Origin: Geothrix sp. 21YS21S-4
Lineage (GTDB): Bacteria > Acidobacteriota > Holophagae > Holophagales > Holophagaceae
Assembly: GCF_030845995.1 (NCBI RefSeq)
Contig: NZ_CP132719.1
Location: 434,001-498,000, forward strand
Length of the DNA: 64,000 nt
Reading direction: 5' to 3'
Under the pieces are notes generated by a model, which was not told the origin of the DNA, made no database searches, and saw only the letters and a program-made list of their open reading frames with translations. The position numbers and the translations under genes were made by a program. Positions 42,885 through 52,523 of this stretch are shown here, one piece after another. The first letter of the stretch is position 1. Each line of letters starts with the position of its first letter.

Positions 42885-43649
42885 TCAGCCGCACAGGACG
42901 GTTCCCCCGTTCACGTTCAGCACCTCCCCGGTGATGGAGGCGGCCCAGGGGCTGAGGAGGAAGGCCACGGGGCCGGCCAGGTCCTCCGCTTCCGGAATGC
43001 GGCCGAGGGGGAACCCGGCGGCGATGCGCCGGCGCTGGTCGGGGTCGGACCGCAGCGCCGCGGCGCTCATGTCCGTGTCCACCCAGCCGGGCGCCACGGC
43101 ATTCACCCGGATCCCGTCGGGCCCCAGTTCCGGCGCCAGGGACTTCACGAGGGAGATCACGGCCCCTTTGCTGGCGGCATAGGCGCCGTGGCGCGCCTCG
43201 CCGCGCTGCCCGGCGGTGCTGGACAGCAGCACGAGGCTGCCGCCGCCAGCGCGCTTGAGGGCCGGGATCACCTCCGCGTGCCAGCGGAACAGGCCGGTGA
43301 CGTTGGTCTCCAGGATGTCCAGGAGGACGTCCTCCTCCGGCAATTCCGCGGGCGTCGCGGCCCAGATGCCGGCGTTGCCCACGAAGGCGTCGAGCCCGCC
43401 CCAGGCCGCTTCCACGGTGGCCACGGCGGTCTGGGCATCGGCCCGGAGGCGCTGGTCGGCGCGGATGGCGAGGACGGATCGCCCTTCGGCGGCCAGTTCC
43501 GCCTGGAGATCCAGCGCGGCCTGCTCCTGGCTGAGGTAGGTGAAGGCCGTGCGGGCGCCCAGGTCCGTCAGGAGGCGGACGGTGGCGGCGCCGATCCCGC
43601 GGCTGCCGCCGGTGACGAGGACGCGGAGGCCGGAGAGGTCGAGGGTCAT
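42885..43649 (-). CDS. Short-chain dehydrogenase/reductase (second FabG-like paralogue)
   Basis: A 254-residue classical SDR with VTGGSRGIGAA, FVGNAGIWA in the NNAG position, catalytic Ser in LLSSTAGQ and YAASKG, and TGEVLNVNGG near the end. The NNAG motif is altered to GNAG. It is the last gene of the metY-metX-lysC operon, coupled to lysC by an ATGA overlap. A role in methionine synthesis is possible, for example reduction of a pathway aldehyde or ketone, but its sequence is FabG-like rather than homoserine dehydrogenase-like. The substrate is unknown. Confidence 0.85.
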   Translation of the reverse strand: MTLDLSGLRVLVTGGSRGIGAATVRLLTDLGARTAFTYLSQEQAALDLQAELAAEGRSVLAIRADQRLRADAQTAVATVEAAWGGLDAFVGNAGIWAATPAELPEEDVLLDILETNVTGLFRWHAEVIPALKRAGGGSLVLLSSTAGQRGEARHGAYAASKGAVISLVKSLAPELGPDGIRVNAVAPGWVDTDMSAAALRSDPDQRRRIAAGFPLGRIPEAEDLAGPVAFLLSPWAASITGEVLNVNGGTVLCG

Positions 43650-44986
43650 GGCTGCTCCTGGAAGGGGGCGACGACGCAGCGGTCGTGCAGGCGGGGGATG
43701 AGCTCCCCCAGCCGGGATTCGGGAACGAGGAAGGCGATGGAGACCGTGCTGCTGCCGGTGAGCAGGCCGCCCACGGGCTCCTGGCCCAGCGCGGCGAGGT
43801 GGCGCAGGGCGGCGAGGGGATCGGTCCGCAGGCCCTCGCCCACCAGGGCTACCACCGCCCAGCCCGATTCGCAGCCCACCCCGGCGGCGGCCAGGGAGGC
43901 GAGGACGCCGGTCGCGGCGGAGGTCTCGGGCCGGAGCGCCATGAGGGTCCCCGCAGGACTGGAGACCAGCCCGAAGCGGAGGGCGCCCGCTTCCTCCAGG
44001 CGCCGGGCGGCGTCGAGCGGCGCTTCCAGCCCGGCGGCGGCGGGAAAGCGGAGGAGGGCGATGCCCTCCTTGTAGGCCACGGAGGTGACGGCGCCCGGCT
44101 CCCGCGCGGGCGGGTGGGGCAGGATCTCCGTCCGCGGCGCCCCGGGCCGGAGGGTGTTGGCCACCACCAGCCGGAAGCCCGCCCGGCCGCCGGGGGCCAG
44201 GCAGTCCGCGTGCAGGACCTTCGCCCCGAAGGCGCTCAGGGCCTCCGCTTCCCCCAGGCTCATGCGGGGGATGGGCCGGGCCTCCTCCACCAGGCTGGGA
44301 TCGGCGGTGAGCACGCCGTCCACGTCGGTCCAGATCTGGACTTCCTCGGCGTCCAGGGCCTCCCCCAGCAGGGTGGCGCTGGTGTCGGACCCGCCCCGCC
44401 CCAGGGTGGTGGTGAGGCCGTCGGCGGTGGCGCCGAGGAAGCCCTGGGTGACCCACAGCGCGCCCGCAGCCAGGGCCTCGCGCCAGGGCGCGGCGGCCTC
44501 CCGCAGGGCGGAAAGCTGGGGTCGGGCCCGGCCGAAGCGGGCGTCCGTCCGCATCGCCTCGCGCACGTCGCGGAAGGCGCCGCCGAAGCAGCCCGCGGCG
44601 AGGTGCGCGGACAGCGTCTCGCCCACGGCCAGGGCCGAATCCCGGCCCCGGGCGGTGGCCTCGCCCAGGAGGGCCATGCCCGTCACCAGTTGGTCGAGGC
44701 GCTCGAAGAGGGGCATCCATGTGGACCGGATCTCCGTCCACAGCCCCAGCTCGGACGCCACGCGCCGATGCCGATCGCGGAGGGCGACCAGGCGTTCCCG
44801 GGCGGCGGGCAGGTCGCCGGCGCCGGCCGCGCCGCAGGCCTCTCCGATGAGATCCGTCGTCCCCCGGAGGGCCGACACCACCACCAGGCCGCCGCCGGGC
44901 AGCTCCTCGCGGACGATGGCGGCGGCGCGGCGCAGGGCCTCCGCGCTGCCCACGGAACTGCCGCCGAACTTCAGGACCTTGGTCAT
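43646..44986 (-). CDS. lysC: Aspartokinase, methionine-operon isozyme
   Basis: A 446-residue aspartate kinase that phosphorylates aspartate, the first step to Met, Thr and Lys. The catalytic domain starts KFGGSSVGSAEALRRAA and contains GRGGSDTSATLLGEAL and IWTDVDGVLTADP. Two ACT domains follow, degenerate in places (AYKEGIALLRFP and ACT-like STVSIAFLVPE). Position between metX and an SDR, with ATGA overlaps on both sides, ties it to methionine supply and to the SAM riboswitch upstream, so it is likely the methionine-repressed isozyme. No homoserine dehydrogenase domain is fused to it. Confidence 0.88.
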   Translation of the reverse strand: MTKVLKFGGSSVGSAEALRRAAAIVREELPGGGLVVVSALRGTTDLIGEACGAAGAGDLPAARERLVALRDRHRRVASELGLWTEIRSTWMPLFERLDQLVTGMALLGEATARGRDSALAVGETLSAHLAAGCFGGAFRDVREAMRTDARFGRARPQLSALREAAAPWREALAAGALWVTQGFLGATADGLTTTLGRGGSDTSATLLGEALDAEEVQIWTDVDGVLTADPSLVEEARPIPRMSLGEAEALSAFGAKVLHADCLAPGGRAGFRLVVANTLRPGAPRTEILPHPPAREPGAVTSVAYKEGIALLRFPAAAGLEAPLDAARRLEEAGALRFGLVSSPAGTLMALRPETSAATGVLASLAAAGVGCESGWAVVALVGEGLRTDPLAALRHLAALGQEPVGGLLTGSSTVSIAFLVPESRLGELIPRLHDRCVVAPFQEQP

Positions 44987-45933
44987 GCGCCGCGCTCCTC
45001 CAGAAGCCCGTCGAGCCACACGGCCACCTGGGCCCACTCCATCAGGAAGGCGTCGTGGCCGTGGGGCGTCCGCAGCCAGTCGAGGCGGACGTCGGCGCCC
45101 GCGGCCAGCGCAGCTTCCGCCAGTTCCAGGATCAGGTCCGGCACGAAGAGCTGATCCGAATCGATGCCCAGGACGTGCAGCGGGCAGTGGAGATTCCGAA
45201 GCGCGGCCTCCAGCCCGCCGCGGCCCCGCCCCAGGTCGTGGGCGTCCCAGGCCGCGAGGAGGGCCAGGTAGGACGCGCGGGTGAAGCGGTCCGCCAGCGC
45301 CGCGCCGTGGTGGTCCAGCCAGGGGCGGATGTCCTCGCCGCCGAAGCGCCCGTTGAGGCTCTTGGCGGTGCGGAAGGTGAGCATGGCGGCGTGCCGGGCC
45401 AAGGCCACCGCGCGGTCGTCGGGCAGGGCGGGCTCCTGGAGGATGCGCCGCTGCACGTGGTTGTGCCCCAGCAGCCAGGCGTCGCTGCGGCCGCCCGTGC
45501 CGATGACGCCCAGGGCGCCCACCCGCTCCGGCACGCGGAGGGCCAGCTCCAGCGCCACCATGCCCCCCAGGCTGCCGCCGGCCACCGCGTCGAAGCGCAG
45601 GTCCTCCGCCTCGATCCACGCTGCCAGCCCTTCGGCCATGTCGCGGGGCGTGAGGGGCGGAAAAGGCTCGTCTTGGGCGGGCCCCGTGGAGCCGTAGCAG
45701 GAGCCGGGGAGGTTCGGCGCCCACACGGTGACGCGGTCCGCGGCCAGCGGCGCGTCCTCCGCGAACAGGGGCCCCCACCAGCCCTTCGGTCCGTCCGGAT
45801 GGACGCCGCCGGTGAGGGCGTGGAGGAGCAGCACTTTGAGCGGACCCTGCCCGATGCGCCGCCAGGCGATCTCCATGGACAGGGATTGTCCACTTTCCAG
45901 CAGGACGGGTGAGGACTTGACGGCGACGGGCAT
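44983..45933 (-). CDS. metX: Homoserine O-acetyltransferase-like alpha/beta hydrolase
   Basis: A 316-residue alpha/beta-hydrolase acyltransferase of the MetX type. The N-terminal LLLHALTGG and GWWGPLF oxyanion region is followed by the nucleophile elbow GGSLGGM (Ser), Asp in GIDSDQLF and His in PHGHDAF. MetX acylates homoserine with acetyl- or succinyl-CoA, giving the substrate of MetY. The context confirms it: metY upstream by 29 bases and aspartokinase overlapping by four bases. The enzyme is somewhat shorter than typical MetX (about 350-380). Acetyl versus succinyl specificity is not evident. Confidence 0.9.
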   Translation of the reverse strand: MPVAVKSSPVLLESGQSLSMEIAWRRIGQGPLKVLLLHALTGGVHPDGPKGWWGPLFAEDAPLAADRVTVWAPNLPGSCYGSTGPAQDEPFPPLTPRDMAEGLAAWIEAEDLRFDAVAGGSLGGMVALELALRVPERVGALGVIGTGGRSDAWLLGHNHVQRRILQEPALPDDRAVALARHAAMLTFRTAKSLNGRFGGEDIRPWLDHHGAALADRFTRASYLALLAAWDAHDLGRGRGGLEAALRNLHCPLHVLGIDSDQLFVPDLILELAEAALAAGADVRLDWLRTPHGHDAFLMEWAQVAVWLDGLLEERGA

Positions 45934-45962
45934 GGGAGGGGCTCCGGTTCGTGGAAGGGCGG

Positions 45963-47258
<1,296 letters not shown>

Positions 47259-47319
47259 GGCGGCTCCTGGAAAAGGGATGGAAAGGGCGAGGCCCGCAGT
47301 CCAAGCAAGTCCAGGATGG

Positions 47320-47587
47320 GGAGCCGATCGCCCGTCCCACGGGGCCCGCGACGCCGGCCAGCCTTATGTCCAGCGAGGCGGCGCGCGCCGGGCGATGGGG
47401 GACATCGTCCAAGCGTGCCAACGCTGCTGGGCGTGAGGCTGGCCTCGTCCCGGAGGGCTGGGGCGGCGGCCTTCGCCTGGCATCGTCCCGCTCCCTCGAC
47501 ATGGATCCACCATGCCTTCGGTCGCGCTCCTTGCCATGTTCGGCCGTCGCTCCCAGCGCGGGCCTCGTGGGGCGGGCGATCGGCTCC
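47320..47587. repeat. MITE-like element with 31-bp terminal inverted repeats
   Basis: The 31-bp left end (47320-47350, GGAGCCGATCGCCCGTCCCA...) and right end (47557-47587) are inverted copies with two mismatches, bounding 268 bp without a convincing gene. It lies between the SAM riboswitch/hairpin and metY, so it lengthens the leader by 268 nt. No target duplication is obvious and no transposase is encoded. It may be a non-autonomous mobile element or a long structured RNA. Confidence 0.6.
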
Positions 47588-47588
47588 T

Positions 47589-47628
47589 AGACGCCGAAGG
47601 GCCCGACTATGCGGGCCCTTCGGCGTCT
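47589..47628 (-). terminator. Strong 17-bp hairpin downstream of the SAM-I riboswitch
   Basis: AGACGCCGAAGGGCCCG and its exact complement form a 17-bp perfect stem with a six-base loop, 22 bases after the riboswitch core on the minus strand. It has no U-tract, so it may be a Rho-independent terminator of an atypical kind or an expression platform, and it abuts the right end of the 268-bp element. Confidence 0.5.
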
Positions 47629-47650
47629 GCATCAGTTCGACACAGCTCGA

Positions 47651-47746
47651 CATCTCTCCGCGATGACTCGCGGCAGGAATTGGCACCTTGCTTTCGCAGG
47701 TTGCCAAGGTTTCACAGGGCCCGTCCCTCCACCTTTCTGGATAACT
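47651..47746 (-). promoter_or_regulatory. SAM-I (S-box) riboswitch of the metY operon
   Basis: The minus strand reads the SAM-I core in order: AGAAAGGTGGAGGGA, GGCCC, GTGAAACC, GGCAACC, a small GAAA hairpin (P3), GGTGCCAATTCCTGC and a CCGCGA/TCGCGG hairpin (P4), closed by short TATC/GATG pairing (P1). Every conserved SAM-I block is present. It lies upstream of metY, whose pathway makes methionine, the SAM precursor. Confidence 0.95.
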
Positions 47747-47934
47747 CGCTATGGAACTGGCAAGGAACTCGTAAGAGAACGGCCCCGCAGGGCCGGTGAA
47801 CCAAAGTAGTGCAGAAGGATCTCCGTGGCAAGCCGGTCGAAAGCGCCCGGTCGCGTTCGACCTGGTACGATGCCTTCGCATCCCTCGTCGGCCTCGCCTC
47901 GGGGCCGCTCTGCCTCGAATTTGGAGTTCCCCCC

Positions 47935-48411
47935 ATGCGCCGCCATCCCTTGATCCTGTCCCTGGCAGTCCCTTTCGCGCTGATGGTGGGGTGCGTCAGC
48001 CCCGACATGGACGTGGCGAAGATCCGCATCGGAATGACGAAGAAAGAAGTGATCGAGCGCGTGGGAAGCCCGAGCCGGATTTCCACCGTCAACGACACGG
48101 ACGTGTACGAATACGAGGCCTACGATCGGTACGGCGCCATCAAGATCAATTCGCGCTCCCGCTACATCCGGCTCGTCAACGGCAAGGTCGATGCGTTCGG
48201 CACCCGCGAGGACCTGCAAGCCGGAAGGGCCGCGCAGGGGATTCCGGCGAAGGGGGTTTTCGAAGCCCAGCCGGCTCCCGTCGCTCCGGCTGCCTTTGAT
48301 CTGCGAACCGAGCTGGAGAAGCTGGAAAAGCTGAAGAAGGACGGCCTCATTTCGGAAGATGAGTTCAAGGATTTGAGGCATAAGGTGCTGGACAAGGCGA
48401 AGGCCCAATAG
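47935..48411 (+). CDS. SmpA/OmlA-like lipoprotein with SHOCT tail
   Basis: A 158-residue lipoprotein. The signal peptide ends in the lipobox LMVGC (residues about 17-21). The SmpA/BamE-like domain is recognised by KIRIGMTKKEVIERVGSP, TDVYEYEAYDRYG and a short beta strand pair. The C-terminus has a SHOCT-type helix-turn-helix, LEKLEKLKKDGLISEDEFKDLRHKVL, usually a protein-protein or membrane-proximal oligomerisation module. It probably sits in the outer membrane. The combination SmpA + SHOCT is uncommon; BamE itself ends after the SmpA domain. The ATG 47935 has TTTGGAG upstream. Confidence 0.8.
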   Translation: MRRHPLILSLAVPFALMVGCVSPDMDVAKIRIGMTKKEVIERVGSPSRISTVNDTDVYEYEAYDRYGAIKINSRSRYIRLVNGKVDAFGTREDLQAGRAAQGIPAKGVFEAQPAPVAPAAFDLRTELEKLEKLKKDGLISEDEFKDLRHKVLDKAKAQ

Positions 48412-48477
48412 CACGCTGCCGCGGCGTCTCCGCGGCATTCCTCGTAACGGATGGGCGATCAAGACCCAAGATTTTTC

Positions 48478-48549
48478 ACCACCAAGGCACCAAGAAAAGC
48501 CATGCCCGCGGTTGATGCGGTTCTTGGCGCCCTTCGTGTCTTGGTGGTG
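48478..48549. repeat. Dispersed palindromic repeat, CACCAAG family, copy 2
   Basis: The left arm CACCACCAAGGCACCAAG and right arm CTTGGCGCCCTTCGTGTCTT...GGTGGTG fold into an imperfect hairpin. It is located between the lipoprotein stop and the metH stop, 28 bases from the latter. Confidence 0.85.
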
Positions 48550-48577
48550 ATTCTTATTTTTTAAATGCAATGTGGCA

Positions 48578-51500
48578 TCAGGCGCTGAAGTACCGCGCCT
48601 GCGGATGCCAGGCCACGAGGGCGCTGGTGGTGTATTCGGGGTCCATCTGATGGGTCTCGCTGAGGCGGACGCCGATGGCTTCGCCGCGCAGCAGGTCGAG
48701 AAGCGCGGCGTTGCCTTCGAGGTCGGGACACGCGGGATAGCCGTAGGAATAGCGGGAACCCTGGTAGCCCTGGGCGAACAGGGCGCGTCCCGGCAGATCC
48801 TTGCCGTCGATGCCCAGCTCGCGCCGGATGCGGGCGTGGACGCGCTCGGCGTAGGCTTCCGTCAGCTCCGTCGCTAGGCCGTGGAAGGCGAAGTAGTCGG
48901 CGTAGCCGTCCTCGGCGTAGAGCTGTACCGCGTGGTCCGCGGCGGCCTGGCCCAGGGTGACGAGTTGGAGCGCCAGGACGTCGCGGCGGTCGGCGCGGAA
49001 GAAGTCCGCGATGCAGAGGCGCCGCCCCGCCGCCTGGCGCGGGAAGGCCAGCCGGGCGAGGAGGCGCTTGGGATCCGCGGGGTCGAACACCCGCAGGGCG
49101 TCGCCGTCGGCCTGCGCCGGGAAGTAGCCGTAGCGGGCCTTCGGCTGGAGGACGGGATCGGCGGCCAGGCGCGTCTTCCAGGCGGCGAGCTGGGGCTCGG
49201 CCTTGTCCCGCAGGACGGCGACGAAGGCCGCGTCGCTGAGCTTGCCCTGCGCGAACCCCCACCGGTTGCGGATCAGGGCGAACGCGTCCAGGAACTCGAA
49301 CAGGTCCGCGGGCGCGTCCGCCAGTTCCCGCACGCCCCAGAAGGGCGGCTCCGGCGGCGGAGCGTCGTGGCGGACCCAGCTGCTCTGTCCCTGCGTGGTC
49401 AGCGGCACGGAGGCGCCGCCCCGCCGCAGGATCCGGATGTCCTCTCCCGCGGTTGGAGCGGGGACGGGGATTTCCGTCGACGCGCCGGGCGAGACGAGAG
49501 CCTGCATGTGCCGCAGCCCCTCGAAGGCGTCTTCGGCGTAGAGGACGGGCCCCGAGTAGGCGCGGCGGCAGTCGCCTTCCACGTAGTCGCGGGTGAGGGC
49601 CGCGCCGCCCAGGATGACGGGCACGCGCCGGCCCTGCTCCTCCAGGTAGTGGAGGTCCTCCTTCATCACGACCGTGGACTTCACCAGCAGCCCGGACAGC
49701 CCGATGGCGTCCGCGGGCCACGCCTCCAGTTCCTTGACGATGGCCTCGATGGGCTGCTTGATGCCCAGGTTCTTCACCTCGAACCCGTTGTTGCTGAGGA
49801 TGATGTCCACCAGGTTCTTGCCGATGTCGTGCACGTCGCCCTTCACGGTGGCCAGCAGGATGCGGCCCTTCCGGTAGTCCGCGCCTTCGCCCTTGGGCAG
49901 GTGCGGCTCGATGCGGCGGATGGCGGCCTTCATGGCCTCGGCGCTCTCCAGGACGAAGGGGAGCTGCATCTCGCCCGCGCCGAAGCGCTCGCCCACCACT
50001 TTCATGGCGCCCAGAAGCACCTCGTTGATGAGCATCAGGGGATCGTGGTCCTTCAGGGCCTCGTCCACGTCGGCGAGGATCGCCTGTTTGCCGCCGTCCA
50101 GGATGCCGCGGCGGAGGCGCTCCAGGACGGGCAGGTCGGCCCGGGATTCCGCCGCGGCGGCCTGCCGGCCGCTGAACCGCGCCAGGACGGCTTTCAGCGG
50201 ATCGTAGCCCTCGCTCCGCCGGTCGAAGATCAGGTCCTCCACGATGCGCCGGTCCTCGGGATCGATGGACGCCACGGGAATGACCTTCGAGGCGTTGAAG
50301 ATCGCCATGTCCAGGCCGTGCTTCACTCCGTGGTAGAGCATGAGGGCGTTCAGGACGTGGCGGGTGGCGGGGTTCAGACCGAAGCTCACGTTGCTGACGC
50401 CGAGCAGCGTCATCACGCCCGGAAGTTCGGCTTTGATCAGCCGCAGGGCCTCGAGCGTCTCCACCGCCGATCCGCGGAAGGCCTCGTCCCCGCTGCCCAG
50501 GGTGAAGGTGAGGGGATCGAGGATCAGGTCACCGGGATCCAGGCCGTACTCGCCCACCGCGAGGGCGTGCAGCCGCCGCGCCACTTCCAGCTTCTCCTCC
50601 CGGGTCTTCGCCATGCCGCGCTCGTCGATGGTGAGGCCCACCACCGCGGCGCCGTAGGTGCGGCACAGGTCCAGGATCCGGCGGGCCTTGGCCTCGCCGT
50701 CCTCGAAGTTGATGGAGTTCACCACGCACTTGCCGGGGCTCCGCTGGAGAGCCCGTTCGAGGACGGGCACCTCGGTGCTGTCGATCATCAGGGGCAGCGT
50801 CACCTGCGAGATCAGGCGCCCCAGCAGCTCGTCCACATCCCGCACTTCGTCACGCCCCACGAAGGCCACGCAGAGGTCCAGCAGGTGCGCGCCTTCCCGC
50901 TGCTGGTCTTTGGCCAGGGCGACGAGGCCGTCCCAGTCCTCGGCGGCCAGCAGGTCGCGGAATTTCTTGGACCCGTTCGCGTTCGTGCGCTCGCCGACGA
51001 TGAGCGGCGCGGGCTCCTGCCGCAGGGTCACGCTCTGGTAGAGGCTGGCGGCGCTGCGCTCCAGCTTCGGCGCGCGCTTCGGCGGATCGAGCTTCTCCAC
51101 GCCGGGCGCGAGGGCCCGGATATGGTCCGGCGTGGTGCCGCAGCAGCCGCCGACGATGGCCAGCCCGAACTCCCGGGCCGCGTGCAGCACCTTGGGCGCG
51201 AAGGTCGCCGGATCCAGCGGGTAGACCACCTGGCCGCCCACGTTCTGCGGAAGCCCGGCGTTGGGTAGGCAGCTGATGGAAAAGGGGCTGGCCTCCGCGA
51301 GGGTCTGCAGGTGCATGTGCATCTCGTCGGGCCCCGTGGCACAGTTGAGGCCCAGGACGTCGATGCCCAGCGGCTCGACGCTGGTGAGGACGGCGGAGAT
51401 GTCCGAGCCCACCAGCAGGGTGCCGGTGGTTTCCACCGTGGCCTGCACCCACAGCGGGATCCGGCGCTGCTTGGCGGCCATGGCCTCCCGCGCGGCTCGC

Positions 51501-52003
51501 ACGGCCACTTTGATTTGGCCCAGGTCCTGGCAGGTCTCGATGAGGATGGCGTCGGCGCCGCCGTCCAGCAGGCCCTCCATCTGGACGCGGTACGAGGCCA
51601 GCAGCTCCGCATAGCCCACGTGCCCCAGGGTGATCAGCTTGGTGCCCGGTCCCACGGAACCCACCACGAACCGCGACCGGTCGAAGCTGCGGGCCACTTC
51701 CTTCGCGAGGGAGGCGGCCTGGACGTTGAGGGCGTAGGCCTGGTCCGAGAGCCCGAATTCCCCCAGCACCAGCGGATTCGCGCCGAAGGTGTTGGTCTCC
51801 ACCGCGTCGGCCCCGGCCCGGAAATAGCTCTCGTGGATCTCGCGGATCCACTGGGGCCGCCGCTCGGTGAGCAGATCCACGCAGCCCTCCAGCGCCGCGC
51901 CGCCGTAGTCCTCCACCGTGGGCTGCCGGGCGAAGATCTGGGTCCCCATCCCGCCGTCCAGGAGCAGCACCTTGTCGCGGAGGAGGGTGTCGAGGGTCGT
52001 CAT
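48578..52003 (-). CDS. metH: Cobalamin-dependent methionine synthase
   Basis: A 1141-residue full-length MetH that methylates homocysteine from methyl-THF. Domains in order: Hcy-binding barrel (1-320) with zinc cysteines in VLGLNCATGP and GGCCGT; pterin-binding domain (330-600, IVGERTNANGSKKFRDLL); B12 cap and B12-binding domain (640-860) with VKGDVHDIGKNLV, where H725 is the cobalt ligand; and the AdoMet activation domain (890-1141) with ERVHARIRRELGI and YSYGYPACPDL. The activation domain requires an electron donor. The gene is last in the SAM-riboswitch operon after a [2Fe-2S] ferredoxin gene. A CGCAGATG palindrome lies at its start, 16 bases upstream. Confidence 0.97.
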   Translation of the reverse strand: MTTLDTLLRDKVLLLDGGMGTQIFARQPTVEDYGGAALEGCVDLLTERRPQWIREIHESYFRAGADAVETNTFGANPLVLGEFGLSDQAYALNVQAASLAKEVARSFDRSRFVVGSVGPGTKLITLGHVGYAELLASYRVQMEGLLDGGADAILIETCQDLGQIKVAVRAAREAMAAKQRRIPLWVQATVETTGTLLVGSDISAVLTSVEPLGIDVLGLNCATGPDEMHMHLQTLAEASPFSISCLPNAGLPQNVGGQVVYPLDPATFAPKVLHAAREFGLAIVGGCCGTTPDHIRALAPGVEKLDPPKRAPKLERSAASLYQSVTLRQEPAPLIVGERTNANGSKKFRDLLAAEDWDGLVALAKDQQREGAHLLDLCVAFVGRDEVRDVDELLGRLISQVTLPLMIDSTEVPVLERALQRSPGKCVVNSINFEDGEAKARRILDLCRTYGAAVVGLTIDERGMAKTREEKLEVARRLHALAVGEYGLDPGDLILDPLTFTLGSGDEAFRGSAVETLEALRLIKAELPGVMTLLGVSNVSFGLNPATRHVLNALMLYHGVKHGLDMAIFNASKVIPVASIDPEDRRIVEDLIFDRRSEGYDPLKAVLARFSGRQAAAAESRADLPVLERLRRGILDGGKQAILADVDEALKDHDPLMLINEVLLGAMKVVGERFGAGEMQLPFVLESAEAMKAAIRRIEPHLPKGEGADYRKGRILLATVKGDVHDIGKNLVDIILSNNGFEVKNLGIKQPIEAIVKELEAWPADAIGLSGLLVKSTVVMKEDLHYLEEQGRRVPVILGGAALTRDYVEGDCRRAYSGPVLYAEDAFEGLRHMQALVSPGASTEIPVPAPTAGEDIRILRRGGASVPLTTQGQSSWVRHDAPPPEPPFWGVRELADAPADLFEFLDAFALIRNRWGFAQGKLSDAAFVAVLRDKAEPQLAAWKTRLAADPVLQPKARYGYFPAQADGDALRVFDPADPKRLLARLAFPRQAAGRRLCIADFFRADRRDVLALQLVTLGQAAADHAVQLYAEDGYADYFAFHGLATELTEAYAERVHARIRRELGIDGKDLPGRALFAQGYQGSRYSYGYPACPDLEGNAALLDLLRGEAIGVRLSETHQMDPEYTTSALVAWHPQARYFSA

Positions 52004-52018
52004 GGGAAGGCCTTGCGT

Positions 52019-52107
52019 TTAACCGCAGATGTCGCAGATGGGCGCAGATGAATGAAGAAGCGCGTCGTGGCTTTTCATCTGCGAACTCTGCGTCATCTGC
52101 GGTTTCA
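52019..52107. repeat. Palindromic repeat, CGCAGATG family
   Basis: The left arm CCGCAGATG, TCGCAGATG, GGCGCAGATG repeats every 9-10 bases; the right arm mirrors it as CATCTGCG ... CTCTGCGTCATCTGCGG. It lies in the 110-base gap between metH and the ferredoxin gene, six bases from the ferredoxin stop. It has the same design as the CACCAAG family but a different motif. Confidence 0.85.
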
Positions 52108-52113
52108 TGTTTT

Positions 52114-52401
52114 TCAAATCCCCAAATACTCGATGTCCACGTCCCCGTGGACGCTGACCTGGCAGGCGAGGCGCTGGTCGGGAGGCGCGTCCAGGCCCTT
52201 CAGGAAGTCGCGCTCTTCGGGGCTGGGTTCGTTGCAGTGCGCCAGGCCCCGGGCGACGCGGACGCGGCAGGTGCCGCAGGAGCCCGTCCGGCAGCCGAAG
52301 GTGATGTCCGCCCCCGCCGCGTCGGCGATCCGCTGCAGCGCCGCCCCCGCGGGCGCCTCCACCAGCAGATCCTCCAGGAGGAAGTGGACCTTCACGGACA
52401 T
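52114..52401 (-). CDS. [2Fe-2S] plant/vertebrate-type ferredoxin
   Basis: A 95-residue single-domain ferredoxin. The cluster ligands are visible in FGCRTGSCGTCRV (C-x4-C-x2-C) and the fourth in RLACQV, as in plant-type ferredoxins and NADH-linked oxygenase donors. It is encoded between an MTHFR gene and metH in one operon, so it is a likely electron donor to MTHFR or for reductive reactivation of MetH cob(II)alamin. The whole gene is bracketed by two different palindromic repeats (52019-52107 and 52430-52507). No ferredoxin reductase is adjacent. Confidence 0.92.
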   Translation of the reverse strand: MSVKVHFLLEDLLVEAPAGAALQRIADAAGADITFGCRTGSCGTCRVRVARGLAHCNEPSPEERDFLKGLDAPPDQRLACQVSVHGDVDIEYLGI

Positions 52402-52429
52402 GGAACACCCGATTCACGGAGGGAAAGAT

Positions 52430-52507
52430 CACCACCAAGGCACCAAGACACCAAGAAAGACAAGAACAGGTTTTTGCAGTTCTTGGTGCCTTGGTGTCTT
52501 GGTGGTG
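52430..52507. repeat. Dispersed palindromic repeat, CACCAAG family, copy 3
   Basis: The best-preserved copy: CACCACCAAGGCACCAAG-ACACCAAG on the left and CTTGGTGCCTTGGTGTCTTGGTGGTG on the right, with a 25-base interior. It sits inside the operon, 28 bases before the ferredoxin start and 16 bases after the MTHFR stop. Confidence 0.9.
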
Positions 52508-52523
52508 AGCAGGTGTTCTTCAC

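Noticed and set aside
47320-47587. Insertion sequence
   Set aside because: The terminal repeats are clear but no transposase frame or target duplication is seen; recorded only as MITE-like.
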